The notes below the pieces were generated by a model. It did not search any database and had not been told where the DNA came from. It saw only the letters and a program-made list of their open reading frames with translations. The position numbers and the translations under genes were made by a program. From Caryophanales bacterium (lineage in GTDB: Bacteria > Bacillota_I > Bacilli_A > RFN20 > CAG-288), in the NCBI GenBank assembly GCA_021621525.1, contig JAJVUU010000003.1:1-54427 (forward strand): DNA of 54,427 nucleotides, read 5' to 3'. Of the stretch, positions 26,002-33,995 are shown piece by piece (the first letter of the stretch is position 1; every line of letters starts with the position of its first letter).

Positions 26002-26020
26002 CTCTCCAGAGAGAAAAGTG

Positions 26021-26048
26021 TTGATTTTGTCTTTCCGATGGGCATAAT
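26021..26048 (+). promoter_or_regulatory. Promoter of the 49-residue small protein gene
   Basis: TTGATT (26021-26026), 16 bp, CATAAT (26043-26048), then AGAGG and ATG 26070. Confidence 0.5.
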
Positions 26049-26069
26049 GTTCCTTAGAGGCTTTTCACC

Positions 26070-26219
26070 ATGGATGATAAAAAGAGATTGAGTAAAACAA
26101 AAATGAAGACCGATCCGATTCCTTCTTCGCTGGCACCCGATTTCATCAAGGCGAGCCAGATCAAGGAACGCCAGAACCAGAAAATCACCAGAAAACCGGG
26201 TAATTATACTTCAAAGTAA
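26070..26219 (+). CDS. Small basic protein, 49 aa, unknown
   Basis: It reads MDDKKRLSKTKMKTDPI and ends KPGNYTSK before TAA at 26217. The composition is Lys/Gln/Ser-rich, without a membrane helix or signal peptide. AGAGG sits 9 nt upstream of the ATG and a promoter-like pair precedes it, so expression is plausible. Codon use matches neighbouring genes. It lies between divergent regulators and GH13 and is separate from both. I do not recognise the family; a nucleic-acid-binding or ribosome-associated role would fit the charge but is a guess. Confidence 0.55.
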   Translation: MDDKKRLSKTKMKTDPIPSSLAPDFIKASQIKERQNQKITRKPGNYTSK

Positions 26220-26308
26220 GGTTTTCATCTGATTTTCTTGATTGCTTTTCCAAAATGTACATATTCCTTTCAACCATGGGAATATGTTTTTTATATACGT
26301 TTTCTTTT

Positions 26309-26317
26309 TGCTATAAT
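26309..26317 (+). promoter_or_regulatory. Extended -10 promoter of GH13 gene
   Basis: TGCTATAAT is a full extended -10 (TGN plus TATAAT), which compensates for a poor -35. Confidence 0.65.
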
Positions 26318-26338
26318 CAGCCTGAAAGGAAGGAAAGC

Positions 26339-27616
26339 ATGATGAAACATGAATTTCTGAACAAAGTGATCTATCAGGTATTCGTCCGCAACTATTCCAG
26401 GGACGGAACATTGAAAGCGGTAACAGATTCTCTGAATGAAATCTTCCATAACGGAGCGGATATCCTCTATCTCATGCCGATATCCCCTATCGGAAGAAAG
26501 AACAGAAAAGGAAGCAAAGGTTCTCCCTACAGCATCATGGATTATCGAAGCATCGATGAGGAAACGGGAACATTCGAAGATCTTGAAGAACTCACCAGAG
26601 CCGTCCACTCAAGAAACGGAAAGGTCATCCTTGATATGGTCTTCAACCATACATCCTGTGATTCTTTGCTCAGCAAAGAACACCCGGACTTCTTCTATCA
26701 TGACAAAAATGGAAACTTTGCCAACAAAGTCGGTTCCTGGGCTGACGTCATTGACCTAGACCATGCAAACGAAGCCTTGGAAGACTATCTTGTCGATACC
26801 TTGAAACTCTATGAAGAGCATGGCATCGACGGTTTTCGCTTCGACGTAGCCAGTCTGATTCCGCCATCCTTCTTCAAAAAGGCCAAGGAAGCCTTGAAGG
26901 AAGATACCATCTTCCTAGGCGAAGCGATTGACACATCCTTCTTAGAATATACAAGAAGCCTTGGCTTTCCAGCCTATAGCAACGGAGAACTATGTCAAAG
27001 CGGCATGGACCTTCTTTATCCCTATGCTTCCTTTCAACCTCTTCACGAATTCCTTCAGACAAAGGAAGTGAGCAGACTGGAGCAGTTCAAATTCGCCTAT
27101 ATGCTGGAAGAAGCCTCTATCCCACAGGGACACTACATCACCAGGGCCATCGAAAACCACGACAGAGAAAGAATCGCATCCTATAGCCAGGATGAGGATT
27201 TCACCAGGTCTCTTGTATCCTTCACCTTCTTCACACCTGGTCCGGCCTTCGTCTATGCCGGAGAAGAATACAAGGCCAAAGAAACTCCGAATCTATTTGA
27301 AAAAGATGTCATCAGTCATAAGGTACAGGATAAAGACTATTATGACTTCTATCAAAGACTTGTTTCCCTGAAGAAGCGTGATAAGAACAAGACTACGCTG
27401 GGAAGCCTTGTCCTGGATAGTATTCCTGGAACACTGCTTCTGAAGAACACTTTCAAGGATGAAAAAGAGGAAATCGGCTTCTTCAACTTCACCGGAAAAG
27501 AAGTCAGTTTCCAAATAGAAGCAGGAACCTATGTCGACCTTCTGGAAGACAAGACCTATCATTCATTGGGAAGTCTGACATCCAAAAAAGCACTTTGGCT
27601 GAAGAGAATCGACTGA
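26339..27616 (+). CDS. Glycoside hydrolase family 13 (alpha-amylase/alpha-glucosidase type)
   Basis: 425 residues without a signal peptide. Family-13 regions are present in order: DMVFNHTS, nucleophile GFRFDV (Asp169), acid/base FLGEAI (Glu195) and ENHDRER (Asp275). A short C-terminal beta domain follows. The compact size and lack of extra domains suit a cytosolic enzyme acting on imported maltodextrins or sucrose-like substrates. AAAGGAAGG before ATG 26339 decides the start; an ATG frame from 26255 would begin before the promoter. No transporter is adjacent. Confidence 0.92.
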   Translation: MMKHEFLNKVIYQVFVRNYSRDGTLKAVTDSLNEIFHNGADILYLMPISPIGRKNRKGSKGSPYSIMDYRSIDEETGTFEDLEELTRAVHSRNGKVILDMVFNHTSCDSLLSKEHPDFFYHDKNGNFANKVGSWADVIDLDHANEALEDYLVDTLKLYEEHGIDGFRFDVASLIPPSFFKKAKEALKEDTIFLGEAIDTSFLEYTRSLGFPAYSNGELCQSGMDLLYPYASFQPLHEFLQTKEVSRLEQFKFAYMLEEASIPQGHYITRAIENHDRERIASYSQDEDFTRSLVSFTFFTPGPAFVYAGEEYKAKETPNLFEKDVISHKVQDKDYYDFYQRLVSLKKRDKNKTTLGSLVLDSIPGTLLLKNTFKDEKEEIGFFNFTGKEVSFQIEAGTYVDLLEDKTYHSLGSLTSKKALWLKRID

Positions 27617-27620
27617 TTCT

Positions 27621-28361
27621 TCATTTGTCCTGAGAGATGCTGCAGGAGATGACGTTTGCATGGTTGCAAAGGATCTCTTGCAGCTCTTTCAATGCCTTTT
27701 TCTGGGAAAGGAAGGCAAACTTCACTTCGATTCTGAGATTGAACTGACCATCTTCCTTCTTGATGTTGCTGACGGAGAAGGTCTTGATGACAAGGCTGAG
27801 ATTGGAAGCATATTCATGAATTTCAGAGACAAGAAGATCGTCCTGTTTGGCTTCGATGACGACAACAGGACTTTTTCTTTCAATCTTCATTTCAAAGAAG
27901 TTCAGGCCAAGAAGGAAGACCATGGCAAGAAGCGAGACAAGGATGGCTTCCAGGACGAATCCACATCCACATGCCATACCGATGGCAGAACATAGCCAGA
28001 TGGTCACAGCCGTGGTAAGACCACGTATATGATGTCCGCTCTTGATGACCGTTCCGGCACCGACAAAACCGACGCCTCCAAGGATGCCGGCTGCGATTCT
28101 GGTCGCATCATACGTCAATGACTGGAAACTATAGACATCTTGTCTGATATACCCGACGGCATAGATGGAAATCGACATGAGAAGACAGCAGGCAATAGAA
28201 ATCAAGACATGGGTCCTCAATCCGGCAGACTGACCCTTCATCTCACGTTCAAAGCCGATGATGGAAGCACATAGACCTGCGATAAGGCATGTCAAGACGA
28301 CGTATAAGGCGATACCATAGCCATCGTATCTGTTGAGTAAACTGCGAAACCAGGAATCCAT
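27621..28361 (-). CDS. MgtC/SapB-family membrane protein
   Basis: 246 residues. The membrane half shows the MgtC signature (GFEREMKGQSAGLRTH, GGVGFVGAGTVIK, RGLTTAVTIWLCSAIG). The C-terminal ~85 residues form a soluble ACT-like domain. MgtC-type proteins affect Mg2+/acid adaptation and ATP homeostasis in other bacteria; the exact role here is unknown. The promoter -10 lies inside the loop of the thiT terminator. It is convergent with the GH13 gene, whose stop codon is 4 bp away. Confidence 0.92.
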   Translation of the reverse strand: MDSWFRSLLNRYDGYGIALYVVLTCLIAGLCASIIGFEREMKGQSAGLRTHVLISIACCLLMSISIYAVGYIRQDVYSFQSLTYDATRIAAGILGGVGFVGAGTVIKSGHHIRGLTTAVTIWLCSAIGMACGCGFVLEAILVSLLAMVFLLGLNFFEMKIERKSPVVVIEAKQDDLLVSEIHEYASNLSLVIKTFSVSNIKKEDGQFNLRIEVKFAFLSQKKALKELQEILCNHANVISCSISQDK

Positions 28362-28362
28362 A

Positions 28363-28406
28363 ATAAAAACAGCCCTTTCGTGGCACTATTATACCATGAA
28401 AGGGCT
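28363..28406 (-). terminator. Terminator of thiT carrying the mgtC -10 in its loop
   Basis: A 13-bp stem (28394-28406 with 28371-28383, one G-U) is followed on the minus strand by GTTTTTAT. The loop contains TATAAT. Confidence 0.8.
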
Positions 28407-28417
28407 TGCAATGTCTG
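28388..28417 (-). promoter_or_regulatory. Promoter of mgtC-like gene, nested in terminator
   Basis: Minus-strand CAGACA (28417-28412), 18 bp, TATAAT (28393-28388). The start of transcription would fall in the hairpin's 3' half, so the hairpin forms only in thiT read-through RNA. Confidence 0.55.
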
Positions 28418-28428
28418 TGATTTGATTG

Positions 28429-29415
28429 TTATTCTGCCGGATAATAAACACTTCCATATGTGGCCGGAGATAAGACACCGGCTAAGGAAGCACCGATTCC
28501 AAGAAGGGCAAGGACAAGATACATGATAGACATCAGCTTGTTGCTACCGCCGTCATCTTCCTTATTCCCTTTGATGAGGTTGACGATTTCGAAAACAACC
28601 AAGGCAACACCAAGGACAAGTCCGAAATAGCCAAGGAAAGACAGCTTGAGAGCAGGGATGCTGGAAAGGACGCCGAACAGGTATTCGATGGCTAGATAGA
28701 GAGGCATCAGCTTTTCAAAGGAAGGAAGCGTGAAGCTGGAGGTAGTATCTCCGGCATACTGCTTCTTGAAGGATGCAAAGATAGGATAGTCCATGGCGAT
28801 GAAAAGAGGTTTGGCAAGGACGGCCAGGACAAAGAATCCCATCACCATGCTAGGAAGGATGTAACCGATGTTATAGGTGAAGGAATAGATGACTCCAGCG
28901 GGAGTAAAGTCAGTGCAAAGGCCGCTTGTTGCCTCATAGTCAAAGGAGCTGGTAAAGACGATGAGACCGCTCATGAAGGAAGAGAGGAAACGGACGACAC
29001 AGCAGAGAGCCAGGGCAGCAAAGGGAGCCCAGACTTCTTTCTTGTAGAAGGGCTTGCGGAAGAGTCCGGCAAGTCCGCAGCATCCGAATCCGATCACATA
29101 GTCCAAAAGAAGAGAGAGCAAGACAGCAAGGACGTTCGGTGTCCAGCTGATGACGCCGTCCATGAAGAAATTGATAATACCGAAGGCAACACCGACAAAC
29201 GTTCCATAAAGAGGTCCGCAATACATTCCTGCCAAGACAAGCGGAACCATCGTAACGGAGATGCTTCCTCCGTTTGGCCACTTGAGAAACGGAATGAACT
29301 TGCTGACGCCCTCAAGGACGATCGCAAGGGCAAGCATCATCGCACTCACGATGATCTTTGTCACAGCCATGTGTGACTTGCTTCTGTTGGAAGCTGGTTT
29401 GGATGAAAAATCCAT
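28429..29415 (-). CDS. thiT: ECF transporter S component for thiamine, extended form
   Basis: 328 residues. The N-terminal ~220 residues match ThiT (KIIVSAMMLALAIVLEGVSKFIP, GGSISVTMVPLVLAGMYCGP, LLDYVIGFGCCGLAG, YNIGYILPSM). ThiT normally ends there at ~190 residues; here a further ~100 residues add about three helices of unknown role. The start is ATG 29415, placed by GGAAAGGA upstream; a longer frame to 29481 would include the terminator hairpin. The TPP riboswitch in the leader independently supports thiamine uptake. The energising EcfA/EcfT genes are not in this window. Confidence 0.93.
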   Translation of the reverse strand: MDFSSKPASNRSKSHMAVTKIIVSAMMLALAIVLEGVSKFIPFLKWPNGGSISVTMVPLVLAGMYCGPLYGTFVGVAFGIINFFMDGVISWTPNVLAVLLSLLLDYVIGFGCCGLAGLFRKPFYKKEVWAPFAALALCCVVRFLSSFMSGLIVFTSSFDYEATSGLCTDFTPAGVIYSFTYNIGYILPSMVMGFFVLAVLAKPLFIAMDYPIFASFKKQYAGDTTSSFTLPSFEKLMPLYLAIEYLFGVLSSIPALKLSFLGYFGLVLGVALVVFEIVNLIKGNKEDDGGSNKLMSIMYLVLALLGIGASLAGVLSPATYGSVYYPAE

Positions 29416-29432
29416 AGAATCCTTTCCGGCTA

Positions 29433-29466
29433 TAAAAATAGCCTTGGTCCCTATTGAACCAAGACT
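29433..29466 (-). terminator. Riboswitch expression-platform terminator of thiT
   Basis: Minus-strand stem AGTCTTGGTTC/GGACCAAGGCT (29466-29456 with 29450-29440), loop AATAG, then ATTTTTA. It sits between the TPP aptamer and the thiT Shine-Dalgarno. Confidence 0.85.
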
Positions 29467-29488
29467 ATCCAAAAATAACAAGTTGATG

Positions 29489-29580
29489 ATTGTTACTCCC
29501 TACACTGGTCTTGACCAACAGGTTCGAAGCGTCGGGTGTCAACCCTCTCAACTGCAATGCAGTCCCGCCGTAATACGAGA
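29489..29580 (-). promoter_or_regulatory. TPP (thiamine pyrophosphate) riboswitch aptamer
   Basis: On the minus strand the conserved core is present: a GGCGGGACTGC segment, hairpin ACTGC/GCAGT, UUGAGAGGGU, ACCCGACGCUUCGAACCUG, a UGGUC/GACCA hairpin and GUGUAGGGA. The closing P1 helix pairs near 29571-29577 and 29491-29496. With TPP bound, the downstream terminator should form and switch off thiT. Confidence 0.93.
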
Positions 29581-29583
29581 GTT

Positions 29584-29612
29584 AGTATAGTGAGTCCGTT
29601 TTGAAAATGCAA
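29584..29612 (-). promoter_or_regulatory. Promoter of the TPP riboswitch/thiT
   Basis: Minus-strand TTGCAT (29612-29607), 17 bp, TATACT (29589-29584). The transcript would begin at the aptamer's first helix. It lies immediately behind the HAD stop codon. Confidence 0.75.
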
Positions 29613-29618
29613 GAGGTA

Positions 29619-30335
29619 TCAGCTTTTAAGATGTGCCTGTATGGTCGGAATGACATCTTCCATCCGGATGATGGGATAGTCATTCTTTTCTTTTCCGTGC
29701 GTAAGGATGCACCCATCAATCAGATATCCTTGGATGCCTAGACTTGCTCCACATTCCATGTCTTCGATGACATCGTTTCCAAAAAGAAGGACCTCGTCCG
29801 GTTTCAGGGAGAACTTCTCAAGCAGCGTCTTGAAATAGCTTGGATTCGGTTTGCAGGAGCAGGAATTGGAGTAGTCCGTGACATAATCAAAATCCGAACC
29901 CTTCAGATCGATGAAGGAAAGACGTGTCTCCTGGGCTTCCCTCGGGAAGATCGGATTGGTAGAAAGGATGGTATGTTTCAAATGCTGTCTGCAGAAAGAA
30001 ACGATATCCCTGGCCAACAGGTTTTCCTTGCAGGCTTCCTTGGTCTTCTTGAATTCGTTTAGATAGAAGGACGTAAAGATGGGAAGGTCCTTCTTGGGAT
30101 CCTTGGAAGGAAAGTCCTTGGAAAAGCTATCCCAGAAGACTTCTTCATTCGTCCTGAGAGAGGTGTTTGAGACCATCTTCATCAGTCCGTTCATGATGGA
30201 GGAGACAAGCTTATCTGCCTCATAGCCATAGGGCATCAGCTTCTTTGCGATTTCCTTCATGTAAAGCTTGGTGAAATATTTCTCATCCATCGGCAAAAGA
30301 GTTCCGTCGAGATCAAAAAAGACAGCCTGTATCAT
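29619..30335 (-). CDS. HAD-superfamily phosphatase
   Basis: 238 residues. Motif I FFDLDGTLL carries Asp8/Asp10, motif II is ILSTNP, and motif III/IV is KPNPSYF...LFGNDVIEDMECG. An alpha-helical C1 cap fits nucleotidase/phosphoglycolate phosphatase-like members. The substrate is unknown. GGAGG precedes the start. There is no terminator between it and the thiT promoter, so read-through into the riboswitch is possible. Confidence 0.88.
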   Translation of the reverse strand: MIQAVFFDLDGTLLPMDEKYFTKLYMKEIAKKLMPYGYEADKLVSSIMNGLMKMVSNTSLRTNEEVFWDSFSKDFPSKDPKKDLPIFTSFYLNEFKKTKEACKENLLARDIVSFCRQHLKHTILSTNPIFPREAQETRLSFIDLKGSDFDYVTDYSNSCSCKPNPSYFKTLLEKFSLKPDEVLLFGNDVIEDMECGASLGIQGYLIDGCILTHGKEKNDYPIIRMEDVIPTIQAHLKS

Positions 30336-30361
30336 GTGTTTTCCTCCGTATTGACCATGTT

Positions 30362-30390
30362 ATCATACTTGTTTCCACCGAATTTGGAAA
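30362..30390 (-). promoter_or_regulatory. Promoter of HAD phosphatase gene
   Basis: Minus-strand TTTCCA (30390-30385), 17 bp, TATGAT (30367-30362). Confidence 0.4.
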
Positions 30391-30463
30391 GGCAAACTGA
30401 AGTAATCGAACAATATCGCTGATTTTGTTTGCTTTTTCATTCTCGTTTCCGTATTCTATCTTT

Positions 30464-31495
30464 ATGAACAAATCAGATAGTCTAACCGTCCAACGCAAGG
30501 CCGTCACGAAAAAGAAAGGCCTTCTTCTCGTCTTCCTTCTTGTTCTTGTCCTTCTTCTTGCTCTTCTATCCATGCTTCTCGGAACAGGTTCCATTTCCTT
30601 TGTTGAATCCTTCCTGGCCATATTCGGAAAAGGCGAGGAGATGACAAGAAACATCCTGCTTCAGATACGTCTTCCCAGGATGCTTGGTGCCCTCTTTGTC
30701 GGTGGCGGTCTTTCCATCGCCGGCCTTGTCATGCAGACAAGCCTTGACAACGACATGGCAAGCCCGCAGACGCTCGGTGTCTCCAGTGCATCCGTCTTCG
30801 GAGCAAACCTATCGATTCTCGTCTTCTCTTCCTCCTTCTTCCTTTCGACGACCCTCTTTGCCTTTCTCTTCGGCATCCTTTCCATCCTCTTCATCATGGT
30901 CCTCTCCATGAGGAACCACTTCAGGACCGTCACCATCGTCCTATCCGGCCTTGCCTTGTCCTCTCTCTTCCAGGCTATGACAGCCATATTACAATATTTT
31001 GCCGATTCGAACTCTCTTTCCGAAGCCATCTACTGGACCTTCGGAGACCTTTCGAGAATATCTTTGGACGACCTTTTTCCGCTTGGAATCGCCTCCTTTT
31101 CAGGATTGATCTTCTTTATGATGGAAAGCATGTCTTTAAACGGAATGTCCCTTGGAGAAAAGGAAGCAAAAAGCCTTGGCATTCCCTTAGGAAGAAAGAG
31201 AATCGTCTTTCTTCTTGTCTCCTCCTGCATGGTTTCGCTCCTCTTATCCTATTGTGGCATCATCGCCTTCTTAGGATTGATTGCACCCCACATCGCAAAG
31301 AAGATATTCCATCTTGATCACAGGTTCCTACTTCCTGGAACGTTCCTGATCGGACAGGTTATCCTCCTTGTCTCCGACATGGCTTCCAGGCTGCTTCTTT
31401 CCGGTATCAGCCTTCCCGTCGGTGCCGTCCTTTCCATCCTGGGCGTTCCGTTCCTGCTCCTTTTGATCCTCAGAAAGGAAAAGAGCTATGCTTGA
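30464..31495 (+). CDS. FecCD-family ABC transporter permease
   Basis: 343 residues and about ten helices of the BtuC/FecCD type; GLIAPHIAKKIF near residue 280 is the coupling-helix region. It pairs with the ATPase and lipoprotein encoded next to import an iron chelate, heme or corrinoid. No Shine-Dalgarno is visible before ATG 30464, and a -10-like TATTCT (30452-30457) ends only 6 nt upstream, suggesting a leaderless message. It overlaps the ATPase gene by 8 bp. Confidence 0.92.
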   Translation: MNKSDSLTVQRKAVTKKKGLLLVFLLVLVLLLALLSMLLGTGSISFVESFLAIFGKGEEMTRNILLQIRLPRMLGALFVGGGLSIAGLVMQTSLDNDMASPQTLGVSSASVFGANLSILVFSSSFFLSTTLFAFLFGILSILFIMVLSMRNHFRTVTIVLSGLALSSLFQAMTAILQYFADSNSLSEAIYWTFGDLSRISLDDLFPLGIASFSGLIFFMMESMSLNGMSLGEKEAKSLGIPLGRKRIVFLLVSSCMVSLLLSYCGIIAFLGLIAPHIAKKIFHLDHRFLLPGTFLIGQVILLVSDMASRLLLSGISLPVGAVLSILGVPFLLLLILRKEKSYA

Positions 31496-32258
31496 AATAC
31501 ACTCTCTTTCATTTTCTTATGGAAAGAAGGTGATTCTTTCTGATATCCATCTTTCTCTTTCTGATGCAAAGACCGGATGTCTCCTATCCAAGAACGGGGA
31601 AGGAAAGACGACTTTGATGGAATGTATCCTTGGCTTGTTAAGACCGGAGAAAGGTGAGATGCTTCTTGACGGGGAGGACATCCTGAAGAAGAAGCCGAAG
31701 GAGAGGGCAAAGCTCATATCCTATGTCCCACAGGACTTCCACCTTCCCCCGATGAGCCTTTATGACTACCTTCTGCTGAAGAGGATTCCAAGCATGGATA
31801 CCCGCCCAGGGGAGAAAGACAAGAAGGCCGTAGAGGGTGTCATAGACCGTTTCAACCTCCATGACTTTGCCTTCCAGGACATCTCCAGGCTGAGCCTGGG
31901 ACAGAAACAGAAGATCCTTGTCGCCTCAAGTCTGCTAAACCAACCAAGAATGATCATCCTGGATGAACCGACGGCCTCTTTAGACATCTTCCATCAGCTG
32001 GAGGTCATCTCCTACCTAAAGGAGTACCAGAAGGAAACAGGCTGCCTTCTTCTGATGAGCCTGCATGACGTCAACCTTGCCTTGCAGACCTGCGACACCT
32101 TCTATCTTCTGAAGGACCAACACATCCTGTATCAGGGAGATAGATGTGTCATCAATGAGAAGACCATCGAAGACATCTATGGCGTCAAGGCCGAATTTCT
32201 AAAAAACGATGACGACGAATTCATGATTTATAGAAAAAGAAAGGATACGGAACAATGA
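31488..32258 (+). CDS. ABC transporter ATPase (FecE/BtuD-like)
   Basis: 256 residues. The Walker A reads SKNGEGKTT, so the first Gly of GXXGXGKT is Ser. The Q-loop is VPQDF, the signature LSLGQKQ, Walker B IILDEPTASLD and the switch His is in SLHDVN. The changed first Walker A Gly is unusual, but the catalytic Lys, Glu and His are intact. It is translationally coupled on both sides. Confidence 0.93.
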   Translation: MLEIHSLSFSYGKKVILSDIHLSLSDAKTGCLLSKNGEGKTTLMECILGLLRPEKGEMLLDGEDILKKKPKERAKLISYVPQDFHLPPMSLYDYLLLKRIPSMDTRPGEKDKKAVEGVIDRFNLHDFAFQDISRLSLGQKQKILVASSLLNQPRMIILDEPTASLDIFHQLEVISYLKEYQKETGCLLLMSLHDVNLALQTCDTFYLLKDQHILYQGDRCVINEKTIEDIYGVKAEFLKNDDDEFMIYRKRKDTEQ

Positions 32259-33385
32259 GAAAACATTCGCTTCTATTACTCTCCATCCTCCTTCTTTCTT
32301 CCTGCAGCGTCAAGAACAGCGAGGAAGGAATCCAAGTGACCGACACCCTGGAAAGAAGCCACATCATTTCCAAGGACAAAAGAAGCCGTGTCGTCTGCAT
32401 CGGGGCGGGTGCTCTCCGTCTCTACTCCTATATCGGAGATAGAAATCTCTTATGTGGAGTCGAGGACATCGATTCGGGAAACGAGGATGCCAATCCCTTC
32501 AAAGGCATCTCAAGACCATACTATGACCTGAACAAGGATTTCTATGAGGCGCTTCCAAGCTGCGGAAAGGGTGGTCCGAAGAACCAGCAGGCCGAAGCGG
32601 AAAGGATTCTCTCCTGCAATCCTGACATCGTCATCTCCGAATACCAGGACAAGAAAGCGAGCGACGACCTTGAGCAGAAGCTCGGCGTACCTGTCATCAA
32701 CGTCAGTTATGGCAAAAACTCCGTCTTTGACGATAATATCAAGAAATCTCTAAACATCCTGGGAAAGGTCTTCTCCAAGGAAGAACGGGCCAAGGAGCTT
32801 ACCTCCTATATCGACACCTGCAAAAAGGAACTTTCAGAAAAGAAGAGCGAAGAAGAGAAGACATGCTACATCGGCTGCCTTGGCAACTATGGCGTACAGG
32901 ATATCTATTCGACCTCGAGTGACTATCCTCTCTTCAACGTCAGCGGAGTGAAGAACGTCCTCTCGGGAAGCATCGAACTGACCAACGGAAGAATCGACAG
33001 CGAGAAGTTCTTCTCCCTCGACATGGATTACATCTTTTTGGATGCAGCCGGAACGGAAACATTCAAAGGCGTCTATACGAAGAAAAAGAATCTCTTCGAT
33101 TCCATCGATGCCGTCAAAAAAGGTGAAGTCTATCTAGAGATGCCCTTCAACGCCTACTATACCAATCTCGAGGTTGCCTTGATGGATGCCTACTTCATCG
33201 CTTCCAGCTATCATAAGGATGCCTATCAAGGCTTTGACATCAAAGAGAAGTCAGAGGAAATTTCTAAGATGTTCCTCCAGGAGGAATGCTATGACAAGTT
33301 CATCAGCAAGGCAAAGTACTCCTATGGTGGATTCCAGAAGATTTCCTCATTGAGCGATTTCTTCGGAGGAAAAGCAAGTGAGTGA
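32255..33385 (+). CDS. Periplasmic-binding-protein-like lipoprotein (Fe/siderophore type)
   Basis: 376 residues. The signal peptide ends LLLSS with anchored Cys17. The body has the class III binding-protein layout (VVCIGAGALRLYSYIG, PDIVISEY, a long linker helix, then ADSE-like regions around FFSLDMDYIFLDAAG). It delivers substrate to the FecCD permease. Siderophore, heme and cobalamin are all possible. It overlaps the ATPase gene by 4 bp (ATGA). Confidence 0.88.
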   Translation: MRKHSLLLLSILLLSSCSVKNSEEGIQVTDTLERSHIISKDKRSRVVCIGAGALRLYSYIGDRNLLCGVEDIDSGNEDANPFKGISRPYYDLNKDFYEALPSCGKGGPKNQQAEAERILSCNPDIVISEYQDKKASDDLEQKLGVPVINVSYGKNSVFDDNIKKSLNILGKVFSKEERAKELTSYIDTCKKELSEKKSEEEKTCYIGCLGNYGVQDIYSTSSDYPLFNVSGVKNVLSGSIELTNGRIDSEKFFSLDMDYIFLDAAGTETFKGVYTKKKNLFDSIDAVKKGEVYLEMPFNAYYTNLEVALMDAYFIASSYHKDAYQGFDIKEKSEEISKMFLQEECYDKFISKAKYSYGGFQKISSLSDFFGGKASE

Positions 33386-33995
33386 GATCAGCGACTTCTT
33401 TGACGGCATGGCACCATCCTGGGATGAAAGAGGAAGGCATGACGAAAAGATGATTGACGCTCTTCTTTCTCCCTGCATGATAAGACCGGGTGACAGGGTT
33501 CTGGATTTAGGGTGCGGCACCGGTGTCATCAGCAAGAAGCTCTCCCTTCTTAGCAAGAGCGGCGTTCTCTGCATGGATGCATCCGAGAAGATGATTGCCA
33601 TTGCAAAGGAAAAATACAGGGACGAAAAACTTCTTTCCTTCATCCAAGCCGATTTCTATTCCTTTGCCGGGGAAGGTTTTGACGTAATCGTATGTTTTGA
33701 CGCCTATCCCCATTTCGTAGATGTGGCTTCCTTCAAGAAGAAGGCCTTTGAGCTTCTGAAGAACCAAGGAAGGCTATGCATCCTTCATGACTTATCCAGA
33801 AAAGCATTGGAGCATTGTCATTCAGGACATGCCTCTACGCTTTCAAGAATCATCGAAAAGCCAGAAAAAGAAGCTCAGTTCTACATGGATTGTTTTAAAA
33901 TAGTCACAGCGGAAGAAGATGATTCTTCCTATGAGCTTATCCTGGAGAAAAAGAATGGACAAACGAAAACAAAAGTCAAAGGAGAAAATCTATGA
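33378..33995 (+). CDS. Class I SAM-dependent methyltransferase
   Basis: 205 residues. FFDGMAPSWDERG recalls UbiE-like N-termini; motif I is VLDLGCGTGVIS and motif post-I is LCMDASEKM. The start is GTG 33378, supported by GGAGG at 33366-33370; it overlaps the lipoprotein stop by 8 bp. Its position in an iron-type importer operon suggests methylation of a chelate, tetrapyrrole or small metabolite, not quinone synthesis, but this is inference. Confidence 0.87.
   Translation: MSEISDFFDGMAPSWDERGRHDEKMIDALLSPCMIRPGDRVLDLGCGTGVISKKLSLLSKSGVLCMDASEKMIAIAKEKYRDEKLLSFIQADFYSFAGEGFDVIVCFDAYPHFVDVASFKKKAFELLKNQGRLCILHDLSRKALEHCHSGHASTLSRIIEKPEKEAQFYMDCFKIVTAEEDDSSYELILEKKNGQTKTKVKGENL

Noticed and set aside
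29520..29580. Possible 23S rRNA fragment (a stretch with CGCCGTAATACGAGAG looked rRNA-like)
   Set aside because: The minus strand fits the TPP aptamer core in order, with promoter and terminator in place.
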